A DNA stretch of 34,286 nucleotides from DATFXF01 sp035258565. GTDB taxonomy: Bacteria; Acidobacteriota; Terriglobia; Acidiferrales; UBA7541. Position numbers and translations under genes: made by a program. The stretch is from contig DATFXF010000015.1 in the NCBI GenBank assembly GCA_035258565.1, positions 1 to 34,286 of the forward strand, read 5' to 3'. Positions 16,246 to 24,175 of this stretch are shown piece by piece. A model generated the notes under the pieces. It did not search any database. It was given only the letters and a program-made list of their open reading frames with translations, and was not told the origin of the DNA. The stretch's first letter is position 1; each line of letters starts with the position of its first letter.

Positions 16246-16716
16246 CTACTTCTTCGGGGAGGTCGGGATGACGATATCGGGCTTCAAGCTGGAAACGATA
16301 CCAACCAGCTCGTCCTTTTCTTTCTGGGGTACTTTGAACTTGTCTAGCGTCGCCAGAAAATGGCCGACCATAACTTGCCAGTCACTGTCGGCGATGCCGA
16401 GGCCTTCGTGTGATTGCCTCATGCTCCTGCCGATGTAAACGCAGGGACCACCGGTCGCCGCGCAGACTTGATCCACCGCTAGTTGCCGGATGCGTTTCAG
16501 AGAATCTGTGCTCACGCCGGTGAAAAAGCGGGAAACCTGCTTATCGGCTGCCAGGCGGGCGATGAAGTCATCCAGCACCGCCGCAATCGCATCGTAGCCG
16601 CCCAGCCGCTTGTAGAGAGTGTCCTGCTTCTGTTGCGCGACAGCACCCCCGACCCCACCGACCGCCAACACCAAGGCAAGCATACACCTGAGAATTGGTC
16701 GAGCAGAAAACCGCAT
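16246..16716 (-). CDS. Group-1 truncated haemoglobin with signal peptide
   Basis: 156 residues from the ATG at 16716, chosen because AGGAGG lies 9 nt upstream and because it opens a signal peptide; the longer frame to 16911 adds 65 non-conserved residues. Residues 1-27 are a Sec-type signal (RFSARPILR, hydrophobic core, AVA before Q28). The globin part has the group-1 start TLYKRLGGYDAIAAVLDDF, a VSRFF helix segment, and proximal-histidine candidate H103 in RSMRQSHEGLGI, then W113 and the FLATLDKFKVP helix. The family binds O2/NO at haem. Export to the periplasm is predicted from the signal. C85 and C92 flank a short loop and could form a disulphide there. Confidence 0.88.
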   Translation of the reverse strand: MRFSARPILRCMLALVLAVGGVGGAVAQQKQDTLYKRLGGYDAIAAVLDDFIARLAADKQVSRFFTGVSTDSLKRIRQLAVDQVCAATGGPCVYIGRSMRQSHEGLGIADSDWQVMVGHFLATLDKFKVPQKEKDELVGIVSSLKPDIVIPTSPKK

Positions 16717-16755
16717 TGCTGTATTCCTCCTCTTGTTTGGTTCCTCATAAAAGAC

Positions 16756-16799
16756 CGAGACGTTTGCATGGCGCGAACCAAACATTCGTGCAAGTCTCG
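16756..16799. promoter_or_regulatory. Inverted repeat upstream of the haemoglobin gene
   Basis: CGAGACGTTTGCA (16756-16768) and TGCAAGTCTCG (16789-16799) are inverted copies differing by a 2-nt insertion, 20 bp apart, and lie 40-83 bp upstream of the haemoglobin ATG. This position suits an operator or a leader hairpin. No clear -35/-10 pair was found next to it. Confidence 0.35.
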
Positions 16800-16922
16800 A
16801 ATGTGTTACGCAGAAAAAGGCTGTTTGGATGAACCAGTATTGCGCGACATGTTTGGAGCCCGCGCCCGTCCTTCGTGAGTGGAGAGGGTTAGCCAACAGT
16901 GCCGTAGCCACCGTTTTGCCCT

Positions 16923-16958
16923 CCGGTGGCGCCGGATTCTACCACCCAGCGCCACCGG
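16923..16958. repeat. Perfect 10-bp inverted repeat
   Basis: CCGGTGGCGC (16923-16932) and GCGCCACCGG (16949-16958) form a perfect stem with a 16-nt loop. No T-tract follows. It lies 75 bp beyond the stop of the transposase fragment, so it may be an insertion-sequence end or its terminator. Confidence 0.4.
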
Positions 16959-17033
16959 CGCGCCCTCGGCCTAAAGGGGATCGCAGGGACCCGAACCAGG
17001 ATGAGGCTGCGTATGCGTGCGGGCCCGCTCGTG

Positions 17034-17375
17034 CTATTTGTGGTTGCGGGCGTATGCCCGTGCGGCGCGGAGCGCGCGCTCGAGCTCGCCGGGTGGCAGC
17101 CGCCCCACGAATCGATAGAGTGTGGTGTGATCGGGTGCCTCGCGCAGCCCCAGCGCCGCTGCTATTTCGCGATCCTGCTGGAGCAACAACTCGGTCGCGC
17201 GCAGGCTCCATCCGTACTGGCTCTTGAGGCATAGGATGGCCAGGAGCTGTGGTTGGGTAAACTGGCGTCTGGAGAATGGTGTTCGGTAGGCGTGCAGCAC
17301 GCCGTGTGCCGCCGCGAGAGCCGCTCGGGCGAACTGCACAACCGAGCGCTCGGCTGCAGATGCCCGAAAAGTCAT
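17034..17375 (-). pseudogene. Truncated IS transposase (N-terminal fragment)
   Basis: 113 residues resembling the N-terminal domain of IS4/IS5-like transposases: FTQPQLLAILCLKSQYGWSL followed by a helical stretch and REAPDHTTLYRFVGRLPPGE. The frame then stops (YARNHK), before the catalytic RNase-H-like domain that should begin with a Val-Asp-Gly/Ser motif. No catalytic DDE residues are present in any frame downstream to 16930. It is therefore a remnant of an insertion sequence, probably cut by deletion. Inverted repeats at 16923-16958 and 17455-17483 lie on either side, but they are internal hairpins, not demonstrably the element's ends. It is unlikely to be active. Confidence 0.75.
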
Positions 17376-17454
17376 GATCCCACCCCCCCAGGTAACCCTG
17401 TTGATGGACGTCCGCGTGTCTGAGCGCGTTACAGTGAAGGGATGGCCAGCACAA

Positions 17455-17483
17455 GGCGCGCTGTTGAAATCCTAGAGCGCGCC
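17455..17483. repeat. 8-bp inverted repeat upstream of the transposase fragment
   Basis: GGCGCGCT (17455-17462) and AGCGCGCC (17476-17483) form a perfect stem with a 13-nt loop, between the transposase fragment and the glycosyltransferase promoter. It could mark the element's left side or be a terminator; no T-run follows. Confidence 0.35.
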
Positions 17484-17530
17484 GTTGCTTCTCTCTATTA
17501 TAGAATGCGCTAATCTGGCGCTCAGGCGTG

Positions 17531-17560
17531 TTGACACCCCTCTTTTCCAGGCTGTATATC
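17531..17560 (+). promoter_or_regulatory. Sigma-70-like promoter of the glycosyltransferase gene
   Basis: Perfect -35 TTGACA (17531-17536), 18-bp spacer, -10 TATATC (17555-17560). It lies inside the longest possible reading frame (GTG at 17528), which argues that translation starts downstream. Confidence 0.5.
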
Positions 17561-17626
17561 TATCCCACCCGAGGATCCCTTGCGCGTGCCGAGGCAGGCG
17601 AACAAGGGGCCGTGGAGCGCACGACG

Positions 17627-19141
17627 GTGTGGGAAGCAGAGAATCGAGGCACGGGATATCTGAGCTGGCGAGACGCAGCAGAGTATGTCTTGCCAGGAAA
17701 AATATCTGCGGATCGAGCGCATTTTTCTCTTCTCGCACTATTTTCCTTCCTGATTCTGTTCGTCCCTCTTGGTCGGGGCGACCTAAATGGCTATGACGAC
17801 GCGACATTTGCTCATGAAGCGAAAGAAATGATTCTGACCGGGGATTGGTGGAATGTCCGGTTCAATGGCTATCTGCACTTCGACAAGCCGCCTTTGTTCG
17901 TCTGGTGTGAAGCAGGCTCCATGAAGATCTTTGGCATTTCGGATTTCGCCGCGAAGTTCCCTGTGGCGCTCTTCGGTCTGGGTACGATCCTGTTGGTCTA
18001 TTTTATCGCCCGTGAACTGACCGATCGGTTTTGGTTGCCCATCATCGCCATGTTGGTCATGACCACCACGCAATACTTCATGAAGTACGCCATGCACGCG
18101 ATGACCTGTGTGCCTTTCACCTTCTTCTTTGCCCTGGCGATGCTCAGCTATCTCAAGGGGCTCAAACAGCAAAGGTATTTGCTGCTTTGCGGCCTGGCCA
18201 CGGGGTTGGCCGATCTAACTCGATCTCCGATGGGATGGTTTCCGCTGGTCATCATCGTCGTTCATCTGATCGTGACGAGACAACGCCGTCTGCTCTGGTC
18301 AAAATACCTGATCGCTTGTTTTCTGATTGCCGTGCTATTGCCGATGCTCTGGTATTGGTCAGAATACCAGAGCTACGGAAGTAAGTTCCTATCCGAGCAC
18401 ATCGCCAACATCACCGCTCACGGGGCCTCCGAGCAGAAGCGAGGGGCAACGCAGTTTGTGCTGGGTTTTCTCGAATACCCGTATCTGCTGCTCAAAATAT
18501 ACTGGCCGTGGCTGCCGTTTATGGTCATCGGCTTTGCGACGCAGTTCAGAAAAATGCTGCGGGAGCGGGAGGTTCAAGCGAGTCTGCTGGTGATCTGGGT
18601 GCTCTGCGTGCTGCTGCCGTTCAGCCTGGCTGACACGAAGGTGTTGCGTTACATCTTGCCGGCCTTTCCCGCCTTTGCCATCCTTTCAGCAAGCGTTCTA
18701 GACAAGTGGATTCCGTCACTTCGAAAACCTGCGTTCTTCAAACTGCTTTATTCGCTGGGTTGTATTTTTGTTGTTTATGCCGCCCTGTTTCCGATGACCA
18801 GGCTCCGTGCAACGGACATGCGCAAGCTTGCTCCCGTGGCGGAAGCAAACACCGCTCCGCAAGAACGCGTTTTGCTCTACACCCGCGGCGTGCGGGAGTG
18901 GAATTATCAGACGCAGTTCCTCTGGTATGGAAACCGCTATTCGGAGTTGGTTACGGACTTAACCGAAATCGAGTCGAGGTTTAGGTCCGCGACGAACACC
19001 GTGGCCATCATTGATAAAGAATCTTCCGACAGGCTTGTTGCCGCTCTGGGGACCGAAAACAGAATCAGACTCCTCGCTCAGTCTGAGAATTTTGCTTGCA
19101 TTAAGTACTTGGAACGCAGCGATTTAAAAGGTGGAACGTGA
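17627..19141 (+). CDS. ArnT/PMT-like (GT39/GT83) membrane glycosyltransferase
   Basis: About 504 residues from the GTG at 17627, which has GTGGAG 9 nt upstream; the frame is open to a GTG at 17528, but a promoter at 17531-17560 makes that unlikely. An integral membrane protein with about 10-12 hydrophobic segments, starting with FSLLALFSFLILFVPLG. The first periplasmic loop holds the family's acidic motif (GYDDATFAHEAKE, residues ~56-68), the expected catalytic Asp/Glu, followed by HFDKPPLFVW. Such enzymes move a sugar from a polyprenyl-phosphate carrier to lipid A or protein on the outer face of the membrane; the substrate here is unknown. Base composition is lower in GC than the flanks, which suggests a different history. 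It stands alone in the region. Confidence 0.85.
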   Translation: MWEAENRGTGYLSWRDAAEYVLPGKISADRAHFSLLALFSFLILFVPLGRGDLNGYDDATFAHEAKEMILTGDWWNVRFNGYLHFDKPPLFVWCEAGSMKIFGISDFAAKFPVALFGLGTILLVYFIARELTDRFWLPIIAMLVMTTTQYFMKYAMHAMTCVPFTFFFALAMLSYLKGLKQQRYLLLCGLATGLADLTRSPMGWFPLVIIVVHLIVTRQRRLLWSKYLIACFLIAVLLPMLWYWSEYQSYGSKFLSEHIANITAHGASEQKRGATQFVLGFLEYPYLLLKIYWPWLPFMVIGFATQFRKMLREREVQASLLVIWVLCVLLPFSLADTKVLRYILPAFPAFAILSASVLDKWIPSLRKPAFFKLLYSLGCIFVVYAALFPMTRLRATDMRKLAPVAEANTAPQERVLLYTRGVREWNYQTQFLWYGNRYSELVTDLTEIESRFRSATNTVAIIDKESSDRLVAALGTENRIRLLAQSENFACIKYLERSDLKGGT

Positions 19142-19352
19142 CCTGAGGGATCCTCTTTTGTCTCGGGCTTCAGGCAACAACTCCGCTGCTTTGCTCTAGT
19201 CCTTCTCCGTTAGGACCCAACCCAAACCTTGCTGCTCACCCCCGGCCAGGAGTGCCCCTGCCCGTGTCTTACTGCAGGCAGACTTTGGGGATGCGTCCGA
19301 AGAGCGTGGGTCTCGGCGGATGTACAATGCGCCTGGAGAGGGGGTGACGGCC

Positions 19353-19769
19353 ATGCCCAAAGCTAATCAACTCACCGTACGCTGCGAAAATCGTCCGGGG
19401 ACATTAGCGCACATCGCAAAGGTGATGGGCGATCGAGATGTGAACATCCTGGGTTTCTTGCTTACCACTTCTGGAACGAGAGGCCATGTGAAGCTCATTG
19501 TCGACGACGTGGAGAAGGCGAAAGAGGCCCTGGAGGACGCAGGGCTTTCCTACGCCGAGCAGGTGGTCCTTCACGCCAGACTGGCAAACGTGCCTGGCGC
19601 GCTCGGGCGCTTGGCGAGGAAACTGGCGGCGCGGAAGATCAACATCCTTTCGGGCTATCAGACCCTCGAGAAGGATTCCAAGAAGGCGAGCGTGGTGCTG
19701 GAGGTCTCCAATCTGGGCCGGGCGCTTCGCGTTTCGCGAAGCACAGCCTCGGACCAATTGTACGAGTGA
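19353..19769 (+). CDS. Tandem ACT-domain protein
   Basis: 138 residues from the ATG at 19353, preferred over the ATG at 19320 because a purine-rich GAGAGGGGG lies 7-15 nt upstream and conserved sequence starts just after. Two ACT domains: residues ~4-65 (LTVRCENRPGTLAHIAKVMGD, then NILGF) and ~74-136 (VLHARLANVPGALGRLARKL, then NILSGY). ACT domains bind amino acids and regulate metabolic enzymes. Free-standing tandem proteins of this size are mostly of unknown role. It is 435 bp upstream of the trp operon on the same strand; the proximity is suggestive, but the operon has its own promoter. Confidence 0.85.
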   Translation: MPKANQLTVRCENRPGTLAHIAKVMGDRDVNILGFLLTTSGTRGHVKLIVDDVEKAKEALEDAGLSYAEQVVLHARLANVPGALGRLARKLAARKINILSGYQTLEKDSKKASVVLEVSNLGRALRVSRSTASDQLYE

Positions 19770-20094
19770 GCGAGAAACCCTCCTGGTCCAGAATGCCTGT
19801 CAGAGGGGTTTTAAGCCGCCTAGCTGGGTATATCCCTCGCACGCTCTCGTCGACGATACCAAAGCCCACCAGTTAGATCTGCTTCTGCTATACGTCTGCT
19901 TTAACTCTAAAGAAGGCCTCGGACGGTCACATCGGGTGACGGTTGCGGCGTAGCCTCACCTCTTTCGAGGGACTATGTACGCACCTTGACGCCTGCCTGA
20001 TAAGGCGATTGGGCGTCAGAAACGGTCATCCACGCCGTGGGAGCTGGCCTCCCCGCAAACTCTTCATCAAGAAATGTGAGTACGCTGCCACGCC

Positions 20095-20115
20095 GAACCA
20101 CCGCTGAACCACCGC
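20095..20115. repeat. Tandem 10-11 bp direct repeat ahead of the trp promoter
   Basis: GAACCACCGC occurs at 20095-20104 and again at 20106-20115, one T apart, 17 bp upstream of the -35 hexamer. Repeats one helical turn apart next to a -35 box are typical of activator sites, but no regulator can be named. Confidence 0.35.
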
Positions 20116-20131
20116 CACCGCTGCGCTCAAA

Positions 20132-20160
20132 TTGACATCGCCTGGACCGCAGACTAGCAT
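20132..20160 (+). promoter_or_regulatory. Promoter of the trp/aro operon
   Basis: Perfect -35 TTGACA (20132-20137), 17-bp spacer, -10 TAGCAT (20155-20160). The expected start is near 20167, giving a ~40-nt leader before trpC. Confidence 0.6.
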
Positions 20161-20205
20161 AGCTCGTTTCGTCTCTAAGGGAATTACCGTACACTTGGCG
20201 CGCGG

Positions 20206-21012
20206 ATGAAGGAAACCAGAACTCGCACCGTGCTCGACCGCATCGTCGAGGCACGCCGGACCACCATCGCACACCGCAAGCGTGTCCTGCCGGAAGCCAT
20301 GCTGCGCCTGGCGGTGGGCAAGGCGGATCCGGTGCGCGATTTCGCGGCGGCATTGACGCGCGATGGGGTGAACGTCATCGCCGAGCTGAAGAAGGCCTCG
20401 CCCTCCCGCGGCGTCTTGCGTGAGGATTTCGATCCCCAGGTGCTGGCCCCGCAGTTCGAGCGCGCCGGCGCCGCCGCGCTCTCGGTGCTCACCGAAGAGG
20501 AGTTCTTTCAGGGCTCGCTGCTCGACATGCGCGTCGCGAGAAAGGCCACAGGCCTGCCGGTCCTGCGGAAGGACTTTATCGTGGATCCGTGGCAGGTTTG
20601 GGAGGCGCGCGCCACCGATGCGGACTCCTTTCTGCTGATCGTAGCGATTCTGGAGGATGAGGAGTTGAGTGCCCTGCTCGCGCTCGGTCGCAACCTGGGC
20701 ATGGAGCCGCTCATCGAAGTCCACACTCGCGAGGAAGCATCGCGCGCCGCGGAAGCGAGCGCGCGTATTCTGGGCGTCAACAATCGTGACCTGCGCACGC
20801 TGGACGTCCATCCGGAAACTTCGTTCGAGGTCATGGACGCCATCCCGGACGATTGTATTGCTGTCAGCGAGTCCGGGTTGCGCTCGCGCGAGGAGCTCGA
20901 GCGCTTGCGGGCGGCCGGCTTCGACGCGTTCTTGATCGGCGAGCATCTGATGAAGTCACCCGATCCCGCCGCGGCGCTCGGCGCCCTGCTCGGAAGGTCA
21001 GCGTGTTCCTAG
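20206..21012 (+). CDS. trpC: Indole-3-glycerol-phosphate synthase
   Basis: 268 residues, the usual length. It makes indole-3-glycerol phosphate from 1-(o-carboxyphenylamino)-1-deoxyribulose 5-phosphate. Family blocks in order: IAELKKASPSRG (catalytic Lys and phosphate site), VLTEEEFFQGS, PVLRKDFIVDPWQ (catalytic Lys), LIEVHTREE, GVNNRDLRTL, and SESGLRSREE, then AFLIGEHLM for phosphate binding. First gene of the operon, ~46 bp downstream of the -10 hexamer. No strong ribosome site precedes the ATG. Its last codons overlap the GTG of trpF. Confidence 0.95.
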   Translation: MKETRTRTVLDRIVEARRTTIAHRKRVLPEAMLRLAVGKADPVRDFAAALTRDGVNVIAELKKASPSRGVLREDFDPQVLAPQFERAGAAALSVLTEEEFFQGSLLDMRVARKATGLPVLRKDFIVDPWQVWEARATDADSFLLIVAILEDEELSALLALGRNLGMEPLIEVHTREEASRAAEASARILGVNNRDLRTLDVHPETSFEVMDAIPDDCIAVSESGLRSREELERLRAAGFDAFLIGEHLMKSPDPAAALGALLGRSACS

Positions 21013-21716
21013 GGGCGCGCCATGCCGGGAGGCCACGCTCGGTCCCTGGTTCGCCTAGGGTGCGCGTGAAGATTTGCGGGATCACCAGTTGGGGCGATGC
21101 CAAGCTGGCCATCGACGCCGGCGCGGATGCTCTGGGCTTCAATTTCTATCCCCCCAGCCCGCGCGCAGTGACGCCGTCCGAGGCCTGGGAAATGATTCGG
21201 CGGCTCCCGCCGCTCGTCGAGGCAGTGGGGGTCTTCGTGAACTGGTCGCCTGTGGCCGTGGGCGCCCTAAGTCGCGCCGTGGGTCTCCACGCGGTGCAGC
21301 TCCACGGGGACGAACCGCCGGGCGTCGTCCGCGAGCTCGCGGAGACGCATCGGGTAATCAAGGCGTTCCGCGTGCGTCGCGGTTTTCGCCCGGATGCGTT
21401 GCGCCGCTATCGGCATGCGGCAGCGTTCTTGCTGGATGGTTTTCATCTCGCGCTGTGGGGAGGGACGGGGCGGCCATTTGATTGGCGTTTTGCCCAGCGA
21501 GCGCGACGCTACGGGCGCATTGTTCTGGCCGGAGGGCTGGCCCCTGAGAATGTTCGGCGGGCCATCCGCGAGGTCGAACCCTTTGCGATTGACGTATGCA
21601 GCGGGGTGGAATCGCGGCCGGGCAGAAAGGATCCCCGTCTTTTGCACGAGTTGATGCGCGAGGTGGAGAGGAGCAACCTGGGACTCTCTGAGCTGAAGGA
21701 GCGCCCGAGCGCATGA
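21003..21716 (+). CDS. trpF: Phosphoribosylanthranilate isomerase
   Basis: TIM-barrel enzyme converting phosphoribosylanthranilate to the TrpC substrate. The signature VKICGITSWGDAKLAIDAGADALGF starts close to the N-terminus (VKICGITS holds the catalytic Cys), then VGVFVNWSP, VQLHGDEPP, LLDGFH, and VLAGGLAPENV with the catalytic-side IDVCSGVESRPGRKD block. The GTG at 21003 overlaps the trpC stop and has GGAAGG 5 nt upstream, so it is preferred. GTG codons at 21060 or 21066 would remove a non-conserved 19-21-residue extension and are a real alternative. The stop overlaps the trpB start (ATGA). Confidence 0.92.
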   Translation: MFLGARHAGRPRSVPGSPRVRVKICGITSWGDAKLAIDAGADALGFNFYPPSPRAVTPSEAWEMIRRLPPLVEAVGVFVNWSPVAVGALSRAVGLHAVQLHGDEPPGVVRELAETHRVIKAFRVRRGFRPDALRRYRHAAAFLLDGFHLALWGGTGRPFDWRFAQRARRYGRIVLAGGLAPENVRRAIREVEPFAIDVCSGVESRPGRKDPRLLHELMREVERSNLGLSELKERPSA

Positions 21717-22924
21717 GCAGCGCCACGCACAGCTGGCCCAATGCCCGAGGCCGCTTCGGCCCCTACGGCGGCCGGTACGTGCCGGAGACCTTGTTCACCC
21801 CGGTCGAGGAACTCGAGCGCGCCTACGACGAGGCTCGCGAGGACCCCAAGTTCACGAGCGAGCTCGAATCCTTGCTGCGCGATTTTGCCGGCCGTCCCAC
21901 ACCGCTTGAGTTCGCCTCACGCCTCAGCGAGCACCTGGGCGGCCCGCGCATTTATCTGAAGCGTGAAGATCTGTTGCACACCGGCGCGCACAAAATCAAT
22001 AACGGCCTAGGCCAAGGCCTGCTCGCCGCGCGCATGGGCAAGCGACGCATCGTCGCGGAGACCGGTGCGGGCCAGCACGGAGTGGCCACGGCGACGGTAG
22101 CGGCTCGGCTGGGGGTCGAGTGCGTCGTCTACATGGGCACCGAGGACATGGAGCGCCAGCGCTTGAACGTCTTCCGCATGCGCTTGCTGGGCGCCGAGGT
22201 GCTGGGCGTCGATTCCGGCAGCCGCACGCTCAAGGACGCCATCAATGAAGCCATGCGCGACTGGGTCAGCAACGTTCGCACGACGCATTACCTGCTCGGT
22301 TCCGTTCTGGGCCCTCATCCTTATCCGCGGATGGTGCGCGATTTCCAATCGGTGATCGGCCGCGAGGCCCGTAGACAGATTCTCCAGGCCGAAGGCCGCC
22401 TGCCGGATCTGCTTTTCGCCTGCGTGGGCGGCGGATCGAACTCGATCGGCCTATTCCACGAGTTTCTGGGTGATGTGGGCGTGAGAATGATTGGCGTGGA
22501 AGCGGGTGGGCGCGGCACGAAGCTCGGCGAGCATGCCGCGCGCCTGGCCGCCGCAGCTGGGTTTGCCGGCGCACGGCCGGGTGTGCTGCACGGCACTTAC
22601 ACCTATGTCCTGCAGACCCCCGACGGGCAGATTTCAACGACCCACTCGATTTCAGCAGGTCTCGACTATCCGGCGATTGGGCCGGAGCATGCCTGGCTTG
22701 CGGAGCAAGGGCGTGCCGAGTACACCGCCATTTCTGACGATGCCGCCATCGATGCCGCGCGTACGCTTTCGCGAATAGAAGGGATCATTCCGGCGCTCGA
22801 GCCGGCGCACGCCCTGGCTGCGCTCATCGAGCGTCGGTCGAAGATGCAGCGCGAGCAGGTGGTGATCCTGAACCTTTCCGGCCGCGGTGACAAAGACATG
22901 GAGATTTTGTCTCGGCATTTGTAG
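21713..22924 (+). CDS. trpB: Tryptophan synthase beta subunit
   Basis: 403 residues, the normal length of the TrpB1 type. It joins indole to serine using pyridoxal phosphate. GRFGPYGGRYVPETL at the N-terminus, PLP lysine K94 in HTGAHKINN, ETGAGQHGVATAT, and the phosphate loop GGGSN at 239-243. The beta-catalytic glutamate is in the AETGAGQ block. The start overlaps the trpF stop by ATGA, indicating coupling. It works as an alpha2beta2 complex with TrpA, encoded 12 bp downstream. Confidence 0.97.
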   Translation: MSSATHSWPNARGRFGPYGGRYVPETLFTPVEELERAYDEAREDPKFTSELESLLRDFAGRPTPLEFASRLSEHLGGPRIYLKREDLLHTGAHKINNGLGQGLLAARMGKRRIVAETGAGQHGVATATVAARLGVECVVYMGTEDMERQRLNVFRMRLLGAEVLGVDSGSRTLKDAINEAMRDWVSNVRTTHYLLGSVLGPHPYPRMVRDFQSVIGREARRQILQAEGRLPDLLFACVGGGSNSIGLFHEFLGDVGVRMIGVEAGGRGTKLGEHAARLAAAAGFAGARPGVLHGTYTYVLQTPDGQISTTHSISAGLDYPAIGPEHAWLAEQGRAEYTAISDDAAIDAARTLSRIEGIIPALEPAHALAALIERRSKMQREQVVILNLSGRGDKDMEILSRHL

Positions 22925-22936
22925 AGGTAACCGCCT

Positions 22937-23836
22937 GTGGCTGCCGCTCCGCGGGCAAGGCGCGGGGCCAGCCTTGCGAAACAGGGCATGAACAGGGCCA
23001 CGACCACGACGACCACGCGCATCACACGGCGCTTCGACGAGCTGCGCCAGACCGGTGAGCTGGGCTTGGTGGCCTACCTGACCGCGGGCGACCCCACGCT
23101 CGAGGCCACCGAGCGCATCGTGCTGGCGCTCGCCGAAGCCAGGGCGGATGTGATCGAACTCGGCGTGCCTTTCAGCGACCCCCTGGCCGATGGCCCGACC
23201 ATCCAGCGTGCGAGCGAGCGCGCTTTGCGCAGCGGCACTACCCTCGCGCGCGTCCTTGGTTTGGTGAAGCGCCTGCGGCAGAGCGGGGAAGTGCCCCTGA
23301 TGCTTTTCAGCTACTTCAATCCGGTCTTGCAGATGGGCCTAGAGGCGTTCGCCGATCGGGTGGCCGCAGCGGGCGCCGACGGAGTGCTCATCACCGACCT
23401 GACGCCTGAAGAGGCCAGCGCGTATCGACAGGTGGTCTTGGCACGAGGCTTGGACACCGTCTTTCTCGTCGCACCCACGACCACCGACCAACGCCTCCAG
23501 CGCATCGCCCAAGCCTCGACCGGCTTCCTGTACCTCATTTCGCGGACGGGGGTGACCGGCGCGCGGGAGGCACTGCCCGACGATTTGCCTGCCCTGGTGC
23601 GGCGCGTGCGCGCGAACACGCGCTTGCCCATCGCCGTGGGCTTTGGCATTTCGCTGCCCGGTCACGTGTCCATCCTCGGAGGTTTGGCCGACGCCGCGGT
23701 GGTGGGCTCGGCGCTCGTCCAGGAAATCGAGCGCGCGACATCGGTAGACGCGGCCGCCCGCGCCGTTGCCGAGCGGGTCCGCGCGTTCAAGCAGGCAGCC
23801 AGCCGGGGCTTGAGCCGGCGGGAAGCGCGCCCATGA
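22937..23836 (+). CDS. trpA: Tryptophan synthase alpha subunit
   Basis: TIM barrel that cleaves indole-3-glycerol phosphate and passes indole to TrpB. Motifs: VAYLTAGDPTLEAT, VIELGVPFSDPLADGPTIQ with the catalytic Glu and Asp, MLFSYFNPVLQMG, DGVLITDLTPEEA, FLVAPTTTDQRL, YLISRTGVTGAR and the phosphate-binding GFGIS. The GTG at 22937 has GAGG 9 nt upstream and gives 299 residues. The ATG at 22988 gives 282, nearer the family length, but has no spaced ribosome site. Residues 22-27 are a six-threonine run, an oddity with no known meaning. The stop overlaps aroQ by ATGA. Confidence 0.94.
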   Translation: MAAAPRARRGASLAKQGMNRATTTTTTRITRRFDELRQTGELGLVAYLTAGDPTLEATERIVLALAEARADVIELGVPFSDPLADGPTIQRASERALRSGTTLARVLGLVKRLRQSGEVPLMLFSYFNPVLQMGLEAFADRVAAAGADGVLITDLTPEEASAYRQVVLARGLDTVFLVAPTTTDQRLQRIAQASTGFLYLISRTGVTGAREALPDDLPALVRRVRANTRLPIAVGFGISLPGHVSILGGLADAAVVGSALVQEIERATSVDAAARAVAERVRAFKQAASRGLSRREARP

Positions 23837-24132
23837 CCATCGATGATTGGCGCCGCAAGATTGACGAGATGGACCGCCAGCTGGTCGAGTTGCTGAACGA
23901 ACGCTCACGATGTGCGCTCGAGATCGGCAGGCTGAAGCGAGCGGCCTCGCTCCCGCTCTATCAACCGGAGCGCGAGCAGGAGATCCTCGCCAATGTGGAA
24001 GCTGCCAATCGGGGTCCCCTTCCGGATCGAGCCATCCGGCGACTATTTGAGCGGATTCTCGATGAGGCACGCTCGGTGGAACGCACGGCCATGGACGAGG
24101 GCGAAGCGGCGGATCGGGAGCCCCTGAAGTGA
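23833..24132 (+). CDS. aroQ: Chorismate mutase, AroQ class
   Basis: 99-residue monofunctional, all-helical chorismate mutase. The first helix has WRRKIDEMDRQLVELLNERS with the conserved Arg, Lys and Asp-Leu-Leu pattern, followed by CALEIGRLK with its active-site Lys, and the third-helix PEREQEIL and IRRLFERILDEAR. It turns chorismate into prephenate, feeding TyrA encoded two genes on. It overlaps trpA by ATGA and is 43 bp before aroF. The C-terminal ~15 residues are acidic and probably disordered. Confidence 0.92.
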   Translation: MTIDDWRRKIDEMDRQLVELLNERSRCALEIGRLKRAASLPLYQPEREQEILANVEAANRGPLPDRAIRRLFERILDEARSVERTAMDEGEAADREPLK

Positions 24133-24175
24133 GCGCGCGGGACGGCGTGATTCCGGGCCATCGAGGGAGAGGCTC

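Larger units (their letters stand above)
16717..17033. other. Gap upstream of haemoglobin and downstream of the transposase remnant
   Basis: 317 bp with no gene. It contains the inverted repeat at 16756-16799 and the perfect hairpin at 16923-16958. Part of it may be debris of the insertion sequence whose transposase fragment ends at 17034, but no continuation of the transposase was found in any frame. Confidence 0.4.
19770..20205. other. Regulatory-type gap in front of the trp operon
   Basis: 436 bp with no gene. It holds a two-part hairpin (TGACGCC 19987-19993 with GGCGTCA 20012-20018, inner GCCT/AGGC), an 11-bp tandem direct repeat (20095-20115) and the trp promoter (20132-20160). The transcript leader is only ~40 nt, so there is no room for a trp attenuator; no Trp-rich leader peptide or T-box is visible. 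Confidence 0.55.

Noticed and set aside
20161..20205. Trp attenuator or T-box in front of trpC
   Set aside because: The leader after the promoter is only ~40 nt, with no Trp codons in a leader peptide and no T-box sequence.
20853..21716. Longest trpF frame starting at 20853
   Set aside because: Extends 150 bp into trpC; the GTG at 21003 with GGAAGG fits better.
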